DNA of 64,000 nt from JBBIRG01 sp964410965 (lineage in GTDB: Bacteria; CLD3; SB21; JBBIRG01). Within the stretch, counting starts at the first letter, position 1. Every line of letters begins with the position of its first letter. Below the pieces are notes generated by a model that was not told the DNA's origin, did not search any database, and worked only from the letters and a program-made list of their open reading frames with translations. Of the stretch, positions 9,319-18,709 are shown one piece after another. Where the stretch lies: positions 372,001-436,000 of the forward strand of contig CAYPIY010000003.1 in the NCBI GenBank assembly GCA_964410965.1, read 5' to 3'. A program made the position numbers and the translations under genes.

Positions 9319-10974
9319 TTATAATTGTTTCATGATCGTGTACGTGGTATTCAAATCTCGCGGAATATCTTTTAACTTATCGATATCCTGTTTGATGTCG
9401 TCGGTCAATTTACCGTATTTATCAAGAAACGCTTTCACGCCGTCATAATTTCCTTCCGACTGGAATTCAAGTACGGTTTTTGCGAGCAGCGTCACCGCGG
9501 AATGGAATTTGTCGAAATTGACCGTCCAAAGTCCGTCCGCGTTACGGCCCAGCGCGCCTTGCTCTTTCAGAAACACCATCTGGGCGATATTCGCCTTGCC
9601 GTGGGCTTCTTCCGCACCGAACCTCATGGAACGGAACAAACCCGCGAGGTAGGTCACGTAATGCTTTTTCATGTCCTCGTCGTTATACATGCCCTGGCGT
9701 TTGAAATATTCCATATTGTAGATCGACAGCACGTCTGCCTTGGTTTCCTCGATCGCCGAGTACAGGTCTTTCATGGCTTTGCGGACTTCGAGCTTGTCAT
9801 TGCCATATACGTATCCGCGTCCAAGAGTGTGCGATACCTCATGCAGCGTGACAAACGTAGTGAATGAATGCGCGTCGGCATATTTCACGTATTCTTTCGC
9901 GATGAGTTTTTCCGTGATCGGGACGACGATCTGTTTGAATTTCGCTTCCATCAGGTTTTTGTACATCTGTTTTTTCCCGCCGTATTCCGCGTGAACCTGC
10001 GGATCGTTGGGCAATGACGCCGCGATGGTCTTGATGCCCGCCTGGAAATCGCCTCCGAAATAAGCGATGTTCACCACTTCGAGGACGTTCATCTTGCCGG
10101 CGGATTTGCGGATGTATTCCTTCTTCTGGGGCAGGTTCTGCTCGAGCGCGTCGATATGAGACTGGAACACCTGCAGTTCTTTCGTGCCTTCGGGATCTTT
10201 CACCATCACCGCGCATTCGAACGCGGTCTTATAATTAAATAGCCCGTCTTCGTAATTCTCGATCGGGCCGATCACGACGTCAATGTTGTTGTCCTTGAGT
10301 TTCATCCAAAGGACATCCGATTCATAGTAATCGCCCGTTTCAATGGCTTTCGCGCGAGCATTGAGATAGGCTTTCAGCGATTCATTCTCGCTCAGAGCAG
10401 CCGCGTCACGGGCCAGCTTTACCATGGGAACAATCTGGGTTTTATAAAACTCATGGTAAGGAACGGCTTTCAGTTTTTTTCCGTCACGGACGACGACAGT
10501 GTACAGTCCGGTCAGCTCTTTTTCTTCCTTGGGGTTGACTTTGACGTACGCTTCAAACTCTTCTTTCGTCATGTCGGCGGGATAGAAAGTGCCCCCTTTG
10601 GGCCTTTCCTTCGGGCCTTCGCCGGTGAAACGCGTACCGTGAATGCGGTCATACGGACCGTAACTGATCATGGCGTATTCATAAGCTTCTTTCGAGGCCT
10701 GATCCGTTTTCGATTTCAGTTCATCACGCGTCCTGATCGCATCGTAGGCGGTCTGAATCCAGAATATTTCATCGGCGTACTGACCTGCTTTCACGAGCAG
10801 TTTCACCATTTCTTTTTCTTTGGCTGATAAATGGTCCATCTTCACGTCGATTTCGGTTTTCGCGAACTGATCGATCATTTTCTGTAATTCGGATTTTTCT
10901 TTCATGGGTTCTTTCCTGGTTTGACAGCTCATGAAGAACATCAGGCTCAGCAGAATGAGGAAACTTTGCTTCAT
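9319..10974 (-). CDS. M49-like (dipeptidyl-peptidase III related) metallopeptidase lipoprotein
   Basis: A 551-residue protein with a lipoprotein signal ending in FMSC (lipid Cys17). The zinc site is HEVSH (H378, E379, H382) followed about 26 residues later by EETKAD (E409/E410), the third-ligand motif of M49. Classical DPP III has an HEXXGH site with one extra residue; this one has the plain five-residue HEXXH. The family cleaves dipeptides from peptide N-termini. The predicted location is anchored to the periplasmic face of the outer or inner membrane. AGGAG precedes the ATG. Family assignment is fairly safe; activity is inferred. Confidence 0.75.
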   Translation of the reverse strand: MKQSFLILLSLMFFMSCQTRKEPMKEKSELQKMIDQFAKTEIDVKMDHLSAKEKEMVKLLVKAGQYADEIFWIQTAYDAIRTRDELKSKTDQASKEAYEYAMISYGPYDRIHGTRFTGEGPKERPKGGTFYPADMTKEEFEAYVKVNPKEEKELTGLYTVVVRDGKKLKAVPYHEFYKTQIVPMVKLARDAAALSENESLKAYLNARAKAIETGDYYESDVLWMKLKDNNIDVVIGPIENYEDGLFNYKTAFECAVMVKDPEGTKELQVFQSHIDALEQNLPQKKEYIRKSAGKMNVLEVVNIAYFGGDFQAGIKTIAASLPNDPQVHAEYGGKKQMYKNLMEAKFKQIVVPITEKLIAKEYVKYADAHSFTTFVTLHEVSHTLGRGYVYGNDKLEVRKAMKDLYSAIEETKADVLSIYNMEYFKRQGMYNDEDMKKHYVTYLAGLFRSMRFGAEEAHGKANIAQMVFLKEQGALGRNADGLWTVNFDKFHSAVTLLAKTVLEFQSEGNYDGVKAFLDKYGKLTDDIKQDIDKLKDIPRDLNTTYTIMKQL

Positions 10975-10993
10975 GGATTTTCTCCTGAATTAG

Positions 10994-11182
10994 TTAGGTT
11001 GTTTTATTGATTTCGATGAATTCTTCCAGTTGTTTTTTCAGATTATCCATATACACTGACGCCGCGTTTTTAAAAGTTGAATTTTTAAACTCTAAATTCG
11101 CGAGTTTATGATAAAAATCCCTTAAGTCAGAAACCTTTTTCAGGTTTCGGATCGCTTGTTCTGAATTGAGATACTGATTCAT
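10994..11182 (-). CDS. small protein paired with nucleotidyltransferase-fold gene
   Basis: A 62-residue, largely helical, soluble protein with no recognised domain. Its ATG overlaps the stop of the nucleotidyltransferase-like gene (11179-11625) by 4 nt, so the two are translationally coupled. The pairing of a nucleotidyltransferase fold with a tiny helical protein resembles some toxin-antitoxin or MNT/HEPN-like modules, but no HEPN motif (RX4-6H) is evident here. A genuine short gene is likely because of the coupling. Confidence 0.55.
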   Translation of the reverse strand: MNQYLNSEQAIRNLKKVSDLRDFYHKLANLEFKNSTFKNAASVYMDNLKKQLEEFIEINKTT

Positions 11183-11625
11183 GATTGAATACGCTTCAGT
11201 AATTGTTCCATATCCATCTTGTCCTGAAAGGAATTTCTTCGGCTTTTCAACTCAATCAGGTCTTCAGGATGTATCACGCTGATCTGAAATCCCTGAAATT
11301 CAACGATTTCTCGTCTGTCATAATATATTTTGAATGTATCTTCGGGTTCGATTAAAAAATCAATAATGCAGGATTCCTGACCCTCAACCCATACACTCCT
11401 TTGTATCACCGCCTTTTCGAAGCCCCATGGCTTCAGTTGATTGATGAAACCTGCCCGGTTCATTTGCTGAAGAATATTATCCGTATGTTGTCTGGAAATC
11501 ATTAAATCGATATCTTCTGTGAACCGCGGTTCCGCATAAACCGAATAAGCCATTCCCCCGATCAGCAAGTAAGGCTCCGGATGAATCAGCCCCGTAACTT
11601 TGATCAGTTGTTCATACAAATTCAT
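11179..11625 (-). CDS. nucleotidyltransferase-fold protein (DUF6036/AbiEii-like)
   Basis: A 148-residue protein. It has the N-terminal pattern LIGGMAYSVY, then RFTEDIDLMIS at about 33-43, in which the DID pair is the metal-binding motif of minimal nucleotidyltransferases, and a later HPEDLIELK helix. The same layout is used by DUF6036/NTP_transf_5 proteins and the AbiEii-type toxins, which transfer nucleotides to tRNA or protein. The single coupled partner is the 62-residue protein just downstream. No resident role can be assigned; a toxin-antitoxin function is only a possibility. Confidence 0.7.
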   Translation of the reverse strand: MNLYEQLIKVTGLIHPEPYLLIGGMAYSVYAEPRFTEDIDLMISRQHTDNILQQMNRAGFINQLKPWGFEKAVIQRSVWVEGQESCIIDFLIEPEDTFKIYYDRREIVEFQGFQISVIHPEDLIELKSRRNSFQDKMDMEQLLKRIQS

Positions 11626-11717
11626 ATGGCAATTCCGTCATTCATAAAATCAAATCATAACAATTTACAATAACGTCATCAATAGTCAATTGTTTTCAAC
11701 GAGCCTTTCTTTCAGAT

Positions 11718-11754
11718 TAAAAAAACCGGCGCACATTTGAATAACATGCGCCGG
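11718..11754 (-). terminator. rho-independent terminator of the Tricorn gene
   Basis: Perfect 8-bp arms CCGGCGCA (11726-11733) and TGCGCCGG (11747-11754) with a 13-nt loop. Read on the minus strand the hairpin is followed by a run of seven T. It lies 65 nt past the stop of the Tricorn-like gene. Confidence 0.85.
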
Positions 11755-11818
11755 CGGAAAATAAATTACTTTTCAGGATTCAATATTGCATTTACCATGA
11801 TAGTCCCTGACTTCAGCC

Positions 11819-14800
11819 TTATTTCCTGATAGGATATTCAGGAACATCCGGGATTTCCTTACCTTTCGTTTTCAGTTCCTCCAAAATGACCTCGATCGTC
11901 TTATTCAGCTGATCATCGATACCCGCGAATTCTCGGGCAGGATCGTTATCCACAAAAATATCCGGATCGACTCCGTATCCCTCGATGATCCAGTTCTTGC
12001 CGTCGGTGTCGAACGGCGCGAATTCAGGTTTGTTCAGCACGCCTCCGTCCACGAACGGCAGGGTTCCTCGGATACCGACTACGCCGCCCCAGCTGCGCTT
12101 GCCGATCAGTTTGCCGAGCTTGTGTTTTTTGAACCGGTACGGAAACAGGTCGCCGTCGGACGCGGAGAATTCATCGAGCATGCAGACCATCGGGCCGAGT
12201 ATCATTTCGCGGGGATTCGAGTACGCGGTGGTGTTGCGCGAGACGTTGAACATCGCGAGTTCCCTGCGCAGGCGCTCGATCAGCATCGGCGAGACATTGC
12301 CGCCGCCGTTGCCTCGCACGTCAATAATCAGGGCTTTCTTGCGAAGCTGGGGATAGAAGTGCTTCACGAACTCATTCAGCCCGGTCACGCCCATGTCCGG
12401 TACGTGAATGTACCCGACTTTGCCGTCCGTCGCTTTGCTGACTTTGTCGATATTCTTCTGAACCCAATCATAATAGTACAGCGGCGATTCATCCTCGATG
12501 GGAATGACGATCACCGTACGGCTTCCCGACTCCTGCGGTTTCGAGTTCACTTTCAGGATGACCTGCTTTCCGGCCGTATTGACGAGTGATTCATAAATAT
12601 TGGGCATCGTCGACGTGGATGCGCCGTTCACCGCGATGATGTATTCGCCTTCCTGTACATTCAAGCCGATTTCCGTTAGCGGTGACCGGGTATTCACGTT
12701 CCAGTTTTCGCCGCGGAGAATTTTATTGATCTTGAAGTATCCCGATGCGGCGTCCTTGCTCATTTCCGCGCCGAGCAGACCGAGCGCGATGCGTTTCACG
12801 GCCGGCCTTTCCCCGCCACCGACATACGCGTGCCCGATATTCAGTTCGCCGATCATCTCGCCGATAATGTAGGAAAGGTCGTTCCGGTGATTCACAAACG
12901 GAAGCAGAACTTCATATTTCTTGCGGATCGACGGCCAGTCAACGCCGTGAAGGTTCGGAGCGTAAAGAAAATCACGCATCTGCCGCCAGCTTTCATAAAA
13001 GATCTGGTTCCATTCCAGCCGCCGGTCAAGCTTCAGTTCCATACCGGAAAGATTCAGCCGGTCCTTGATGTCGATTTTACCTTTCGGAAGATCGATGATC
13101 GCGTATTGCTGGTTCTGTGAAACAAGCATTTTCTTTCCGTCGGCTGAAATTTCATAACCGTTGATTCCGCCGAGTTCGTTTTCTTTCTTTTCTTTCAGGT
13201 CGTACAGCATCAGTAATGCTTTGTCATCCTTGCTTCCGCGGCGCTGATAGTAAACACCGTCGTTGATTCCCGTGATGTGAAAGAAATTGGACGCGTTCAC
13301 CGGCAGTACGGCAATCCGGTCCATAATGCCGTCCAAATCGATTTTGATGGTTTTGTCCTGTTTGGATTTATCATCTTTCGAACCCTGATCTTTCTTTGTC
13401 GCGTCATCTTTCGATTCTGATTTTTCTTCTTTTTTGATGCTCACCTCATCATTCACCGGTTTGAACGGCGATTCAGTATCTTTCGACAATGTGATCAGAT
13501 AAATCCGCTCCATGTCCTGGTAGGCGTGATTCCATTCTGTCCAGCTGTATATGGGGTTGAAATCGCGGTTGGATGTAAAGAACAAATACTTGCCGTCACG
13601 GCTGAACACCGGTTGGGTGGAGGCGTACCAGCTGTCGGTAACGGGAGTGGATTTTTTATCCGCGATCGAGTAAAGGTAGACCCGCGCCATTCCTTCCGTC
13701 TCGGCTTTTGAATAGGTGATCCAGCGGCTGTCCGGCGACCAGGCATATTCATTGAATTCCCAGACTCTGGACTGATCGACTTCGGTAACTGTTTTTGTCT
13801 CAATGTCAACATAACGGAGCCGAAGCTTTTTGTCAGCCCACATAATCTTTTTTCCGTCTGGAGACCAGAAAATATCATAATAATAGGTATCGGCGTTTTT
13901 CGTGATCTGGACAGGTTTTTCGCTTCCGTCCTGCGCCTGGATGTAAATTTCATTTTCGCCGCTCAGGTCCGCTACAAACGCGATCCATTTTCCGTCGGGC
14001 GACCATTTGGAATTTCGCTCATGCACGCCGGACGTGTTCGTGAGATTTCTCGTGATGCCGTTCTTCGCGGGTACGGTAAAGACTTCGCCCCGCGCGCCGA
14101 ACAGAGCCCTGTTGCCGTCAGGGGAGATTTCAAAATTACTGACTGAAGAACTGACGCTGATCAATCCGCCGCGGCCGGAAGTAAAATCTTCCTTGATGTA
14201 TATAGTAATTTTTGATTCTGTTTTTGTATTAAGATCATACTGGTATATATAACCTCCGTTTTCAAATACGATCTTATCTTTTCCTGCAGAAGGAAACTTG
14301 ATGTCATAATCCCTGAAATCGGTCAGCCGTTTTGTTTCTTTCGCTTTGGTATCATAAACATATAGGTTCATCCGTTTCAGCGTGTCACGGTCCGAAAGAA
14401 AATAAATCTGATCGCCGATCCACATCGGGATTATGTCCTGGCCGGGATGGTTGGTGATATTCTCGGTTTTTTTCGTTTCGAAGTCGTACACCCATATATC
14501 GTCAGCCATACCGCCGCGGTAACGTTTCCATGTTCTGAATTCACGAAAGACGCGGTTGTACGCCATTTTTTTATCGTCCGGTGAAAAAGCACAAAATCCT
14601 CCGCGGGGCAAAGGAATCTGTTCATGCAGATCGCCTTTGGTATTGACCGTAAACAGCTGGCCGATAAAGTCGTTGTAAGATTTCAGACGCGACCGGAACG
14701 CGATTTCATCGCTTTTATTTTTCCACGCCATCACGATATTGTTCGGCCCCATGCGGTCGGAAACATCGTCTCGGCCCAGCGTTGGAGTGATCGTCAGGCG

Positions 14801-15106
14801 TTTCGGCACTCCGCCCTCCGCCGGCATGAGGTACACTTCCGTGTTGCCGTCATACTGTCCCGTGAACGCGATGGATTTTCCGTCCGGAGAAAAACGAGGA
14901 AACATTTCATATCCCTCATGACCGGTGATCTTACGCGCTACCCCGCCCGAAAGAGGAACGGTGTATAAATCGCCCGCATAACTAAAAACAACGTCTTTGC
15001 CGTTAGTCGCGGGAAAACGCATCAGTCGTGATTCATCTGTTTTTTCCTGCGAAAACAAATTTAAAGACAAAATACTCAACAGAATCATACTCAGTAATGA
15101 TTTCAT
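11819..15106 (-). CDS. Tricorn-type protease (S41 family), exported
   Basis: 1095 residues, close to the archaeal Tricorn length. A signal peptide (1-19, ending LFSQ), two PD40 beta-propeller blocks (about 25-320 and 325-545), a Lys/Asp/Glu low-complexity linker (about 556-590), a C1 helical bundle (about 695-765), a PDZ domain (about 770-865) and a C2/S41 catalytic domain (about 895-1075). The nucleophile and its neighbour are visible in DEFSASDGD (S983, D984) and the histidine in ELNIGHAYV (H759). The residue before H759 is Gly758, where Thermoplasma Tricorn has Ser745 of the tetrad. The enzyme degrades oligopeptides. AAAGGA precedes the ATG. Confidence 0.9.
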   Translation of the reverse strand: MKSLLSMILLSILSLNLFSQEKTDESRLMRFPATNGKDVVFSYAGDLYTVPLSGGVARKITGHEGYEMFPRFSPDGKSIAFTGQYDGNTEVYLMPAEGGVPKRLTITPTLGRDDVSDRMGPNNIVMAWKNKSDEIAFRSRLKSYNDFIGQLFTVNTKGDLHEQIPLPRGGFCAFSPDDKKMAYNRVFREFRTWKRYRGGMADDIWVYDFETKKTENITNHPGQDIIPMWIGDQIYFLSDRDTLKRMNLYVYDTKAKETKRLTDFRDYDIKFPSAGKDKIVFENGGYIYQYDLNTKTESKITIYIKEDFTSGRGGLISVSSSVSNFEISPDGNRALFGARGEVFTVPAKNGITRNLTNTSGVHERNSKWSPDGKWIAFVADLSGENEIYIQAQDGSEKPVQITKNADTYYYDIFWSPDGKKIMWADKKLRLRYVDIETKTVTEVDQSRVWEFNEYAWSPDSRWITYSKAETEGMARVYLYSIADKKSTPVTDSWYASTQPVFSRDGKYLFFTSNRDFNPIYSWTEWNHAYQDMERIYLITLSKDTESPFKPVNDEVSIKKEEKSESKDDATKKDQGSKDDKSKQDKTIKIDLDGIMDRIAVLPVNASNFFHITGINDGVYYQRRGSKDDKALLMLYDLKEKKENELGGINGYEISADGKKMLVSQNQQYAIIDLPKGKIDIKDRLNLSGMELKLDRRLEWNQIFYESWRQMRDFLYAPNLHGVDWPSIRKKYEVLLPFVNHRNDLSYIIGEMIGELNIGHAYVGGGERPAVKRIALGLLGAEMSKDAASGYFKINKILRGENWNVNTRSPLTEIGLNVQEGEYIIAVNGASTSTMPNIYESLVNTAGKQVILKVNSKPQESGSRTVIVIPIEDESPLYYYDWVQKNIDKVSKATDGKVGYIHVPDMGVTGLNEFVKHFYPQLRKKALIIDVRGNGGGNVSPMLIERLRRELAMFNVSRNTTAYSNPREMILGPMVCMLDEFSASDGDLFPYRFKKHKLGKLIGKRSWGGVVGIRGTLPFVDGGVLNKPEFAPFDTDGKNWIIEGYGVDPDIFVDNDPAREFAGIDDQLNKTIEVILEELKTKGKEIPDVPEYPIRK

Positions 15107-15271
15107 GTCGATTCCTTTCGGGTTAAATTGAGATTATAATTAATTGAATAATCAGGCGCACGGGCACAAATATAGGTAATACGTTAAAATCATTGTTTTG
15201 TTTCAAAAGCATTCGACTATAATTAAATATTTTCATCAGGCTGAGGAACTGAAAGAGAAATGAATCATACT

Positions 15272-17254
15272 TCAGTTATACAAATTCCAGATCAGCCCGA
15301 AGCGCCACTGCTGGGTCGTAACATCGTAGCCGTCAAGAAGCGTGAATCGCGCGCGGAAAATGTTTTCGGCCTCGTAGAACAGCTTAAAATCGCCAATCGT
15401 CGCAACCACACGCGCGCTGAACAGCCATCCGCCCTTCGAAGACCGCGGAGCATAATAATACCTCATCGGCGCGTCCTGAAAACTGTATCCGGTATTACGG
15501 CTGAAATATTTCACGGACAGGTATCCGTTCAGGTGAAGATTCTTGTTAAAAAACGTCCGCTCCGCCTGACCGATGAAATGAGCGCGATACCAGGGAATTC
15601 CATGTCGGGCCTTTACATCACCTTTAATGACGGATTGTTGAAGTCGGAATGTCAGAAAATAATATTTTTTTGTTATGTCCAAATCCACTCCGTAATTGCT
15701 CATACGTTCTGAGTTTATTCCGTATAGTCTCATAGTATCCGTATAAAAATAAAGCGGATTAAACACGATCGCGTTATCAATGCAGTTATAAAAACCGCTG
15801 ATAACGGTCTCATTCAAACTGAAATGATCTTTGAGTTTGAGCGAGGAAAAAATACGGTACAATGTTTCAGGTTTGATGCTCTGTGGTAAATACAAAAGCG
15901 ATGAATCAGTCATCATTTCAGTTACTGATGGATAACGGTTTATCACACCCGCTCCGGCACGCCAAAGCAGATTTTGCTTTAAAGGAAAGACCGCGGATAC
16001 TGATGCGTCAGGGCTTCCTGAATAACGGGAATGATCTTTCCATACTCCGGTAGCGGTTACGGATCCTTTTCCAATCATTACCTGATCGGTTAATCTAACC
16101 GCGTAATCAAATATGTCCCGCTTCAGCGTCGGTATGCTGTCAAAGGTATGATAATTCATCTCCGCGCCGACTGAAAAACCGTGTGGCCCGAAAACACGAC
16201 CGTATTCAGCATTGCCGCTGTACAAATCAGTCCTGTATTCTTCAGGGACAACCTTGCTTTTGAATTTTATGCTGATCCTGTCCTGGGTAGATTTTACCAT
16301 CGAAGTTCTGAAATAACTCTCTTGCCCGGCGTAATCAACCGTAAGCGTGTGATCCTTGCGTTCGTCTTTTCGGATTCCTCCGGGAGTTCTGAATTCATAG
16401 GATATTCTGTCGCCATTACGGTTAGGGCCGTACGCGTCATATTTTTCATCAAACGTCTGATACGCGTAACCGGCTTGCCATCGCTGGGATAAGAGATAGT
16501 TTAGTCTCAGAAAAATCGTGTTCGCGTTGTACCGTGTCTGCTGGTTTGCCGTGATATATCCTCCTGATAACTGTTGAAATCCCTGCTCTCCCGGGGTTTC
16601 GCGGTGCGACCCTCCCAGCGTCAGCATCATCCGTCCGCCGATCTTCCGTCCGAAAAACGCGCCCACATCCTGAAAATCGCTGAACACCGAACGGAATTTT
16701 ATTGTCGTTAGCGCCTCGCCGTCTTTCGGGTTTTTAGGAACGATATTAATCACCATCCCTGAATTTTTGATTATTTCGATCCGATCGATATTCTCCAGCG
16801 AGATCAGGTTGAGATTCAGCCAGCTCAGTTCGGGCTCATGAACGGGAATCCCGTCATACAGAATGCGACAATAAGCTCCGCCGAGGCCGTTGACGGATGC
16901 CGATATCGGTTTTCCGTAACTTCCGAGATCATGAATGTAAAATCCGCTGACATTCCACAGTAAATCGGCGAAATCGCTGTGATAATAATTCATGAGTTCG
17001 TCATGAGTGATCACGCGGTCAATTTGCGCCGAATCATAAGCGATAGCGGAATAAACGCTGTCCCGAAGGTATCGGAAACGTTCAAAAAAAACAGGAACGG
17101 ATATTTTTTTTTCCGTTGAATCCTTCTTATCCGCAAGCACCTGATCCCGGATGGTCTTCGCGGAGTCGTCATTCTGATTCTGTGCCTGAACTGCTGCCGA
17201 ATGGAAAAGAACCAAAGACAGCAGGAACGCCGCAATCCGGATCTTACGGTTCAT
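15272..17254 (-). CDS. TonB-dependent receptor-like outer-membrane protein with plug domain
   Basis: About 660 residues. A signal peptide (ending VQAQ), a short N-terminal charged segment, a plug domain (about 85-180, with ASVNGLGGAYCRILYDGIPV and IDRIEIIKNSG) and a beta-barrel rich in alternating aromatic strands to the C-terminus. It is shorter than typical TonB receptors and no TonB box was recognised. Substrate unknown. The ATG at 17254 overlaps the HEAT gene stop in an ATGA, with GGGA about 8 nt ahead; a GTG at 17260 is the alternative. It is the last gene of the long minus-strand run. Confidence 0.75.
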   Translation of the reverse strand: MNRKIRIAAFLLSLVLFHSAAVQAQNQNDDSAKTIRDQVLADKKDSTEKKISVPVFFERFRYLRDSVYSAIAYDSAQIDRVITHDELMNYYHSDFADLLWNVSGFYIHDLGSYGKPISASVNGLGGAYCRILYDGIPVHEPELSWLNLNLISLENIDRIEIIKNSGMVINIVPKNPKDGEALTTIKFRSVFSDFQDVGAFFGRKIGGRMMLTLGGSHRETPGEQGFQQLSGGYITANQQTRYNANTIFLRLNYLLSQRWQAGYAYQTFDEKYDAYGPNRNGDRISYEFRTPGGIRKDERKDHTLTVDYAGQESYFRTSMVKSTQDRISIKFKSKVVPEEYRTDLYSGNAEYGRVFGPHGFSVGAEMNYHTFDSIPTLKRDIFDYAVRLTDQVMIGKGSVTATGVWKDHSRYSGSPDASVSAVFPLKQNLLWRAGAGVINRYPSVTEMMTDSSLLYLPQSIKPETLYRIFSSLKLKDHFSLNETVISGFYNCIDNAIVFNPLYFYTDTMRLYGINSERMSNYGVDLDITKKYYFLTFRLQQSVIKGDVKARHGIPWYRAHFIGQAERTFFNKNLHLNGYLSVKYFSRNTGYSFQDAPMRYYYAPRSSKGGWLFSARVVATIGDFKLFYEAENIFRARFTLLDGYDVTTQQWRFGLIWNLYN

Positions 17255-18072
17255 GAGCACATTCCCGCGTCATTTTTACGACCGGACTCCTCGCCGGACA
17301 TCTGCTTTGCCCTGGCTTCGGCAAGTTTGTTTTTGTTGGGTTCATCGAGTCCGATAATTTCATCGAGGCTCATATACGCAGCGATACGGACATTCCGGTT
17401 ATCATCGGCGGTCAGTCTCATGAGTTCTTCGTAGACAGCTTTCGGCAGGCTGTCTTTGCCGGCATAGACAGCGCCGAGGCAGGCCGCGCATGATTCCCTC
17501 ATGTTCCAGGCGGGATGCCGGCACCCGCTGATCAGAAAACGCAGCGCTTTTTCCTGGCCACGGGTCGCCATCGCCATGATGCTTTCAATGCAGGTCATCC
17601 CCGCGGAGCTTATGCCGTTCTCATTGAGGCCGAATTCTGACAACGCGTACCGGCTGAGATACTCAAACGCGCCGGGATCGCCGATCTGTCCAAAAGCGAT
17701 TAACACCGATTCGATGAGATCATCCGTGAATTTCTCCTGATTCGCGGCGTCAGTCATAAAATTGATCAGCATGTCCGTGCCGTCAGTGTGCTTCCATAGC
17801 CCTATGCATTCTACGGCCAGTGCGTTCTTCATTTTATCGTTGTCCCGGAGCATATGCTCAAGTATGCCTGACAACCCGGGGTCACACTCTAATTCACGAA
17901 CGGCCCGAAGGGCTTGCCCTCGTTCGACTTCATCTTCGCTGCAAATGTGATGAATAAAATACGTCAGTAATGAATCTCTTTGATCCGAACCGTCACCGCC
18001 TGATTCATAAGCCGAATTAGATTCTTCATCCAACGGATCTTCAGCGGCGTCATCGTCATAGAAATTTTTCAT
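17251..18072 (-). CDS. HEAT-repeat protein
   Basis: 273 residues. An acidic N-terminus (about 1-35) is followed by about five to six HEAT-like helical pairs to about residue 255 (for example the units with RALRAVRELE, LIESVLIAFGQIGDP and NVRIAAYMSLDEIIG). These solenoids mediate protein contacts; no enzymatic motif is present. No signal peptide, so cytoplasmic. The stop overlaps the following TonB-plug barrel gene, and MarC lies 10 nt upstream. A role cannot be assigned. Confidence 0.75.
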   Translation of the reverse strand: MKNFYDDDAAEDPLDEESNSAYESGGDGSDQRDSLLTYFIHHICSEDEVERGQALRAVRELECDPGLSGILEHMLRDNDKMKNALAVECIGLWKHTDGTDMLINFMTDAANQEKFTDDLIESVLIAFGQIGDPGAFEYLSRYALSEFGLNENGISSAGMTCIESIMAMATRGQEKALRFLISGCRHPAWNMRESCAACLGAVYAGKDSLPKAVYEELMRLTADDNRNVRIAAYMSLDEIIGLDEPNKNKLAEARAKQMSGEESGRKNDAGMCS

Positions 18073-18082
18073 GAAAGAACTT

Positions 18083-18706
18083 TCAGTACGATTTGATTAT
18101 TTCCATAACGCCGTTACGGACCATCATCACGCCGATCGCGGCCAGCAGCAGGGTAAACACCTTGGCGATGCCTTTTGCGCCGCTTCGGCCGGTCAGGCGG
18201 AGAATCAGGTTAGAATACCGGAGCGACAAATACACGATCAGAAGATTAACCAGCACCGATGCGATCGTCGGGAATGTGCCGTACGTATCGTTGCAGATAA
18301 GAATGGAGGTGAGAAGCGCCGGGCCGACAATCAGCGGAATTCCGATGGGAACGATGCCGATGGTGGTTTGATGCTGAAGCGATATTTCCGTGGTTTCATC
18401 CTTCACTTCATGACTTTTCCGGTTCTCGGTGGAAAATAACAGATCATTAATTGATATGGCGAAAAGAATAATGCCTCCGGCGATTTTGAAATCGCTGGCC
18501 GTGATGCCGAGAAAAGCGAACACGGCGTTTCCCATCCCGAGAAAAACAAAACTCACGATCGTCGCTGTGAGTACAGACTGAGTCAATATTTTATTCTTGG
18601 CCGGAGAAGGAATGCCTTCCGTCAGGCTGAGGTAAAGAGGTATCATGCCGATGATGTCAATGGCGACAAAAACGGGTATGATCGCATATAAATAATCCAT
18701 CCACAT
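18083..18706 (-). CDS. MarC family integral membrane protein
   Basis: 207 residues with six membrane helices. The N-terminal AIIPVFVAIDIIGMIPLYLS and the central GIVPIGIPLIVGPALLT are the two MarC half-signatures, with a charged cytoplasmic loop between helices 3 and 4 (about 108-120). The family (UPF0056) has no settled function. The gene starts 3 nt after the murI stop and ends 10 nt before the HEAT gene, so it belongs to the same transcript. Confidence 0.9.
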   Translation of the reverse strand: MWMDYLYAIIPVFVAIDIIGMIPLYLSLTEGIPSPAKNKILTQSVLTATIVSFVFLGMGNAVFAFLGITASDFKIAGGIILFAISINDLLFSTENRKSHEVKDETTEISLQHQTTIGIVPIGIPLIVGPALLTSILICNDTYGTFPTIASVLVNLLIVYLSLRYSNLILRLTGRSGAKGIAKVFTLLLAAIGVMMVRNGVMEIIKSY

Positions 18707-18709
18707 AAT

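Noticed and set aside
15167..15174. TATATTTG (Bacteroidota-type -7 box, TAnnTTTG) upstream of the Tricorn gene
   Set aside because: No matching -33 element at the right distance, and the same word appears elsewhere without a gene, so chance cannot be excluded.
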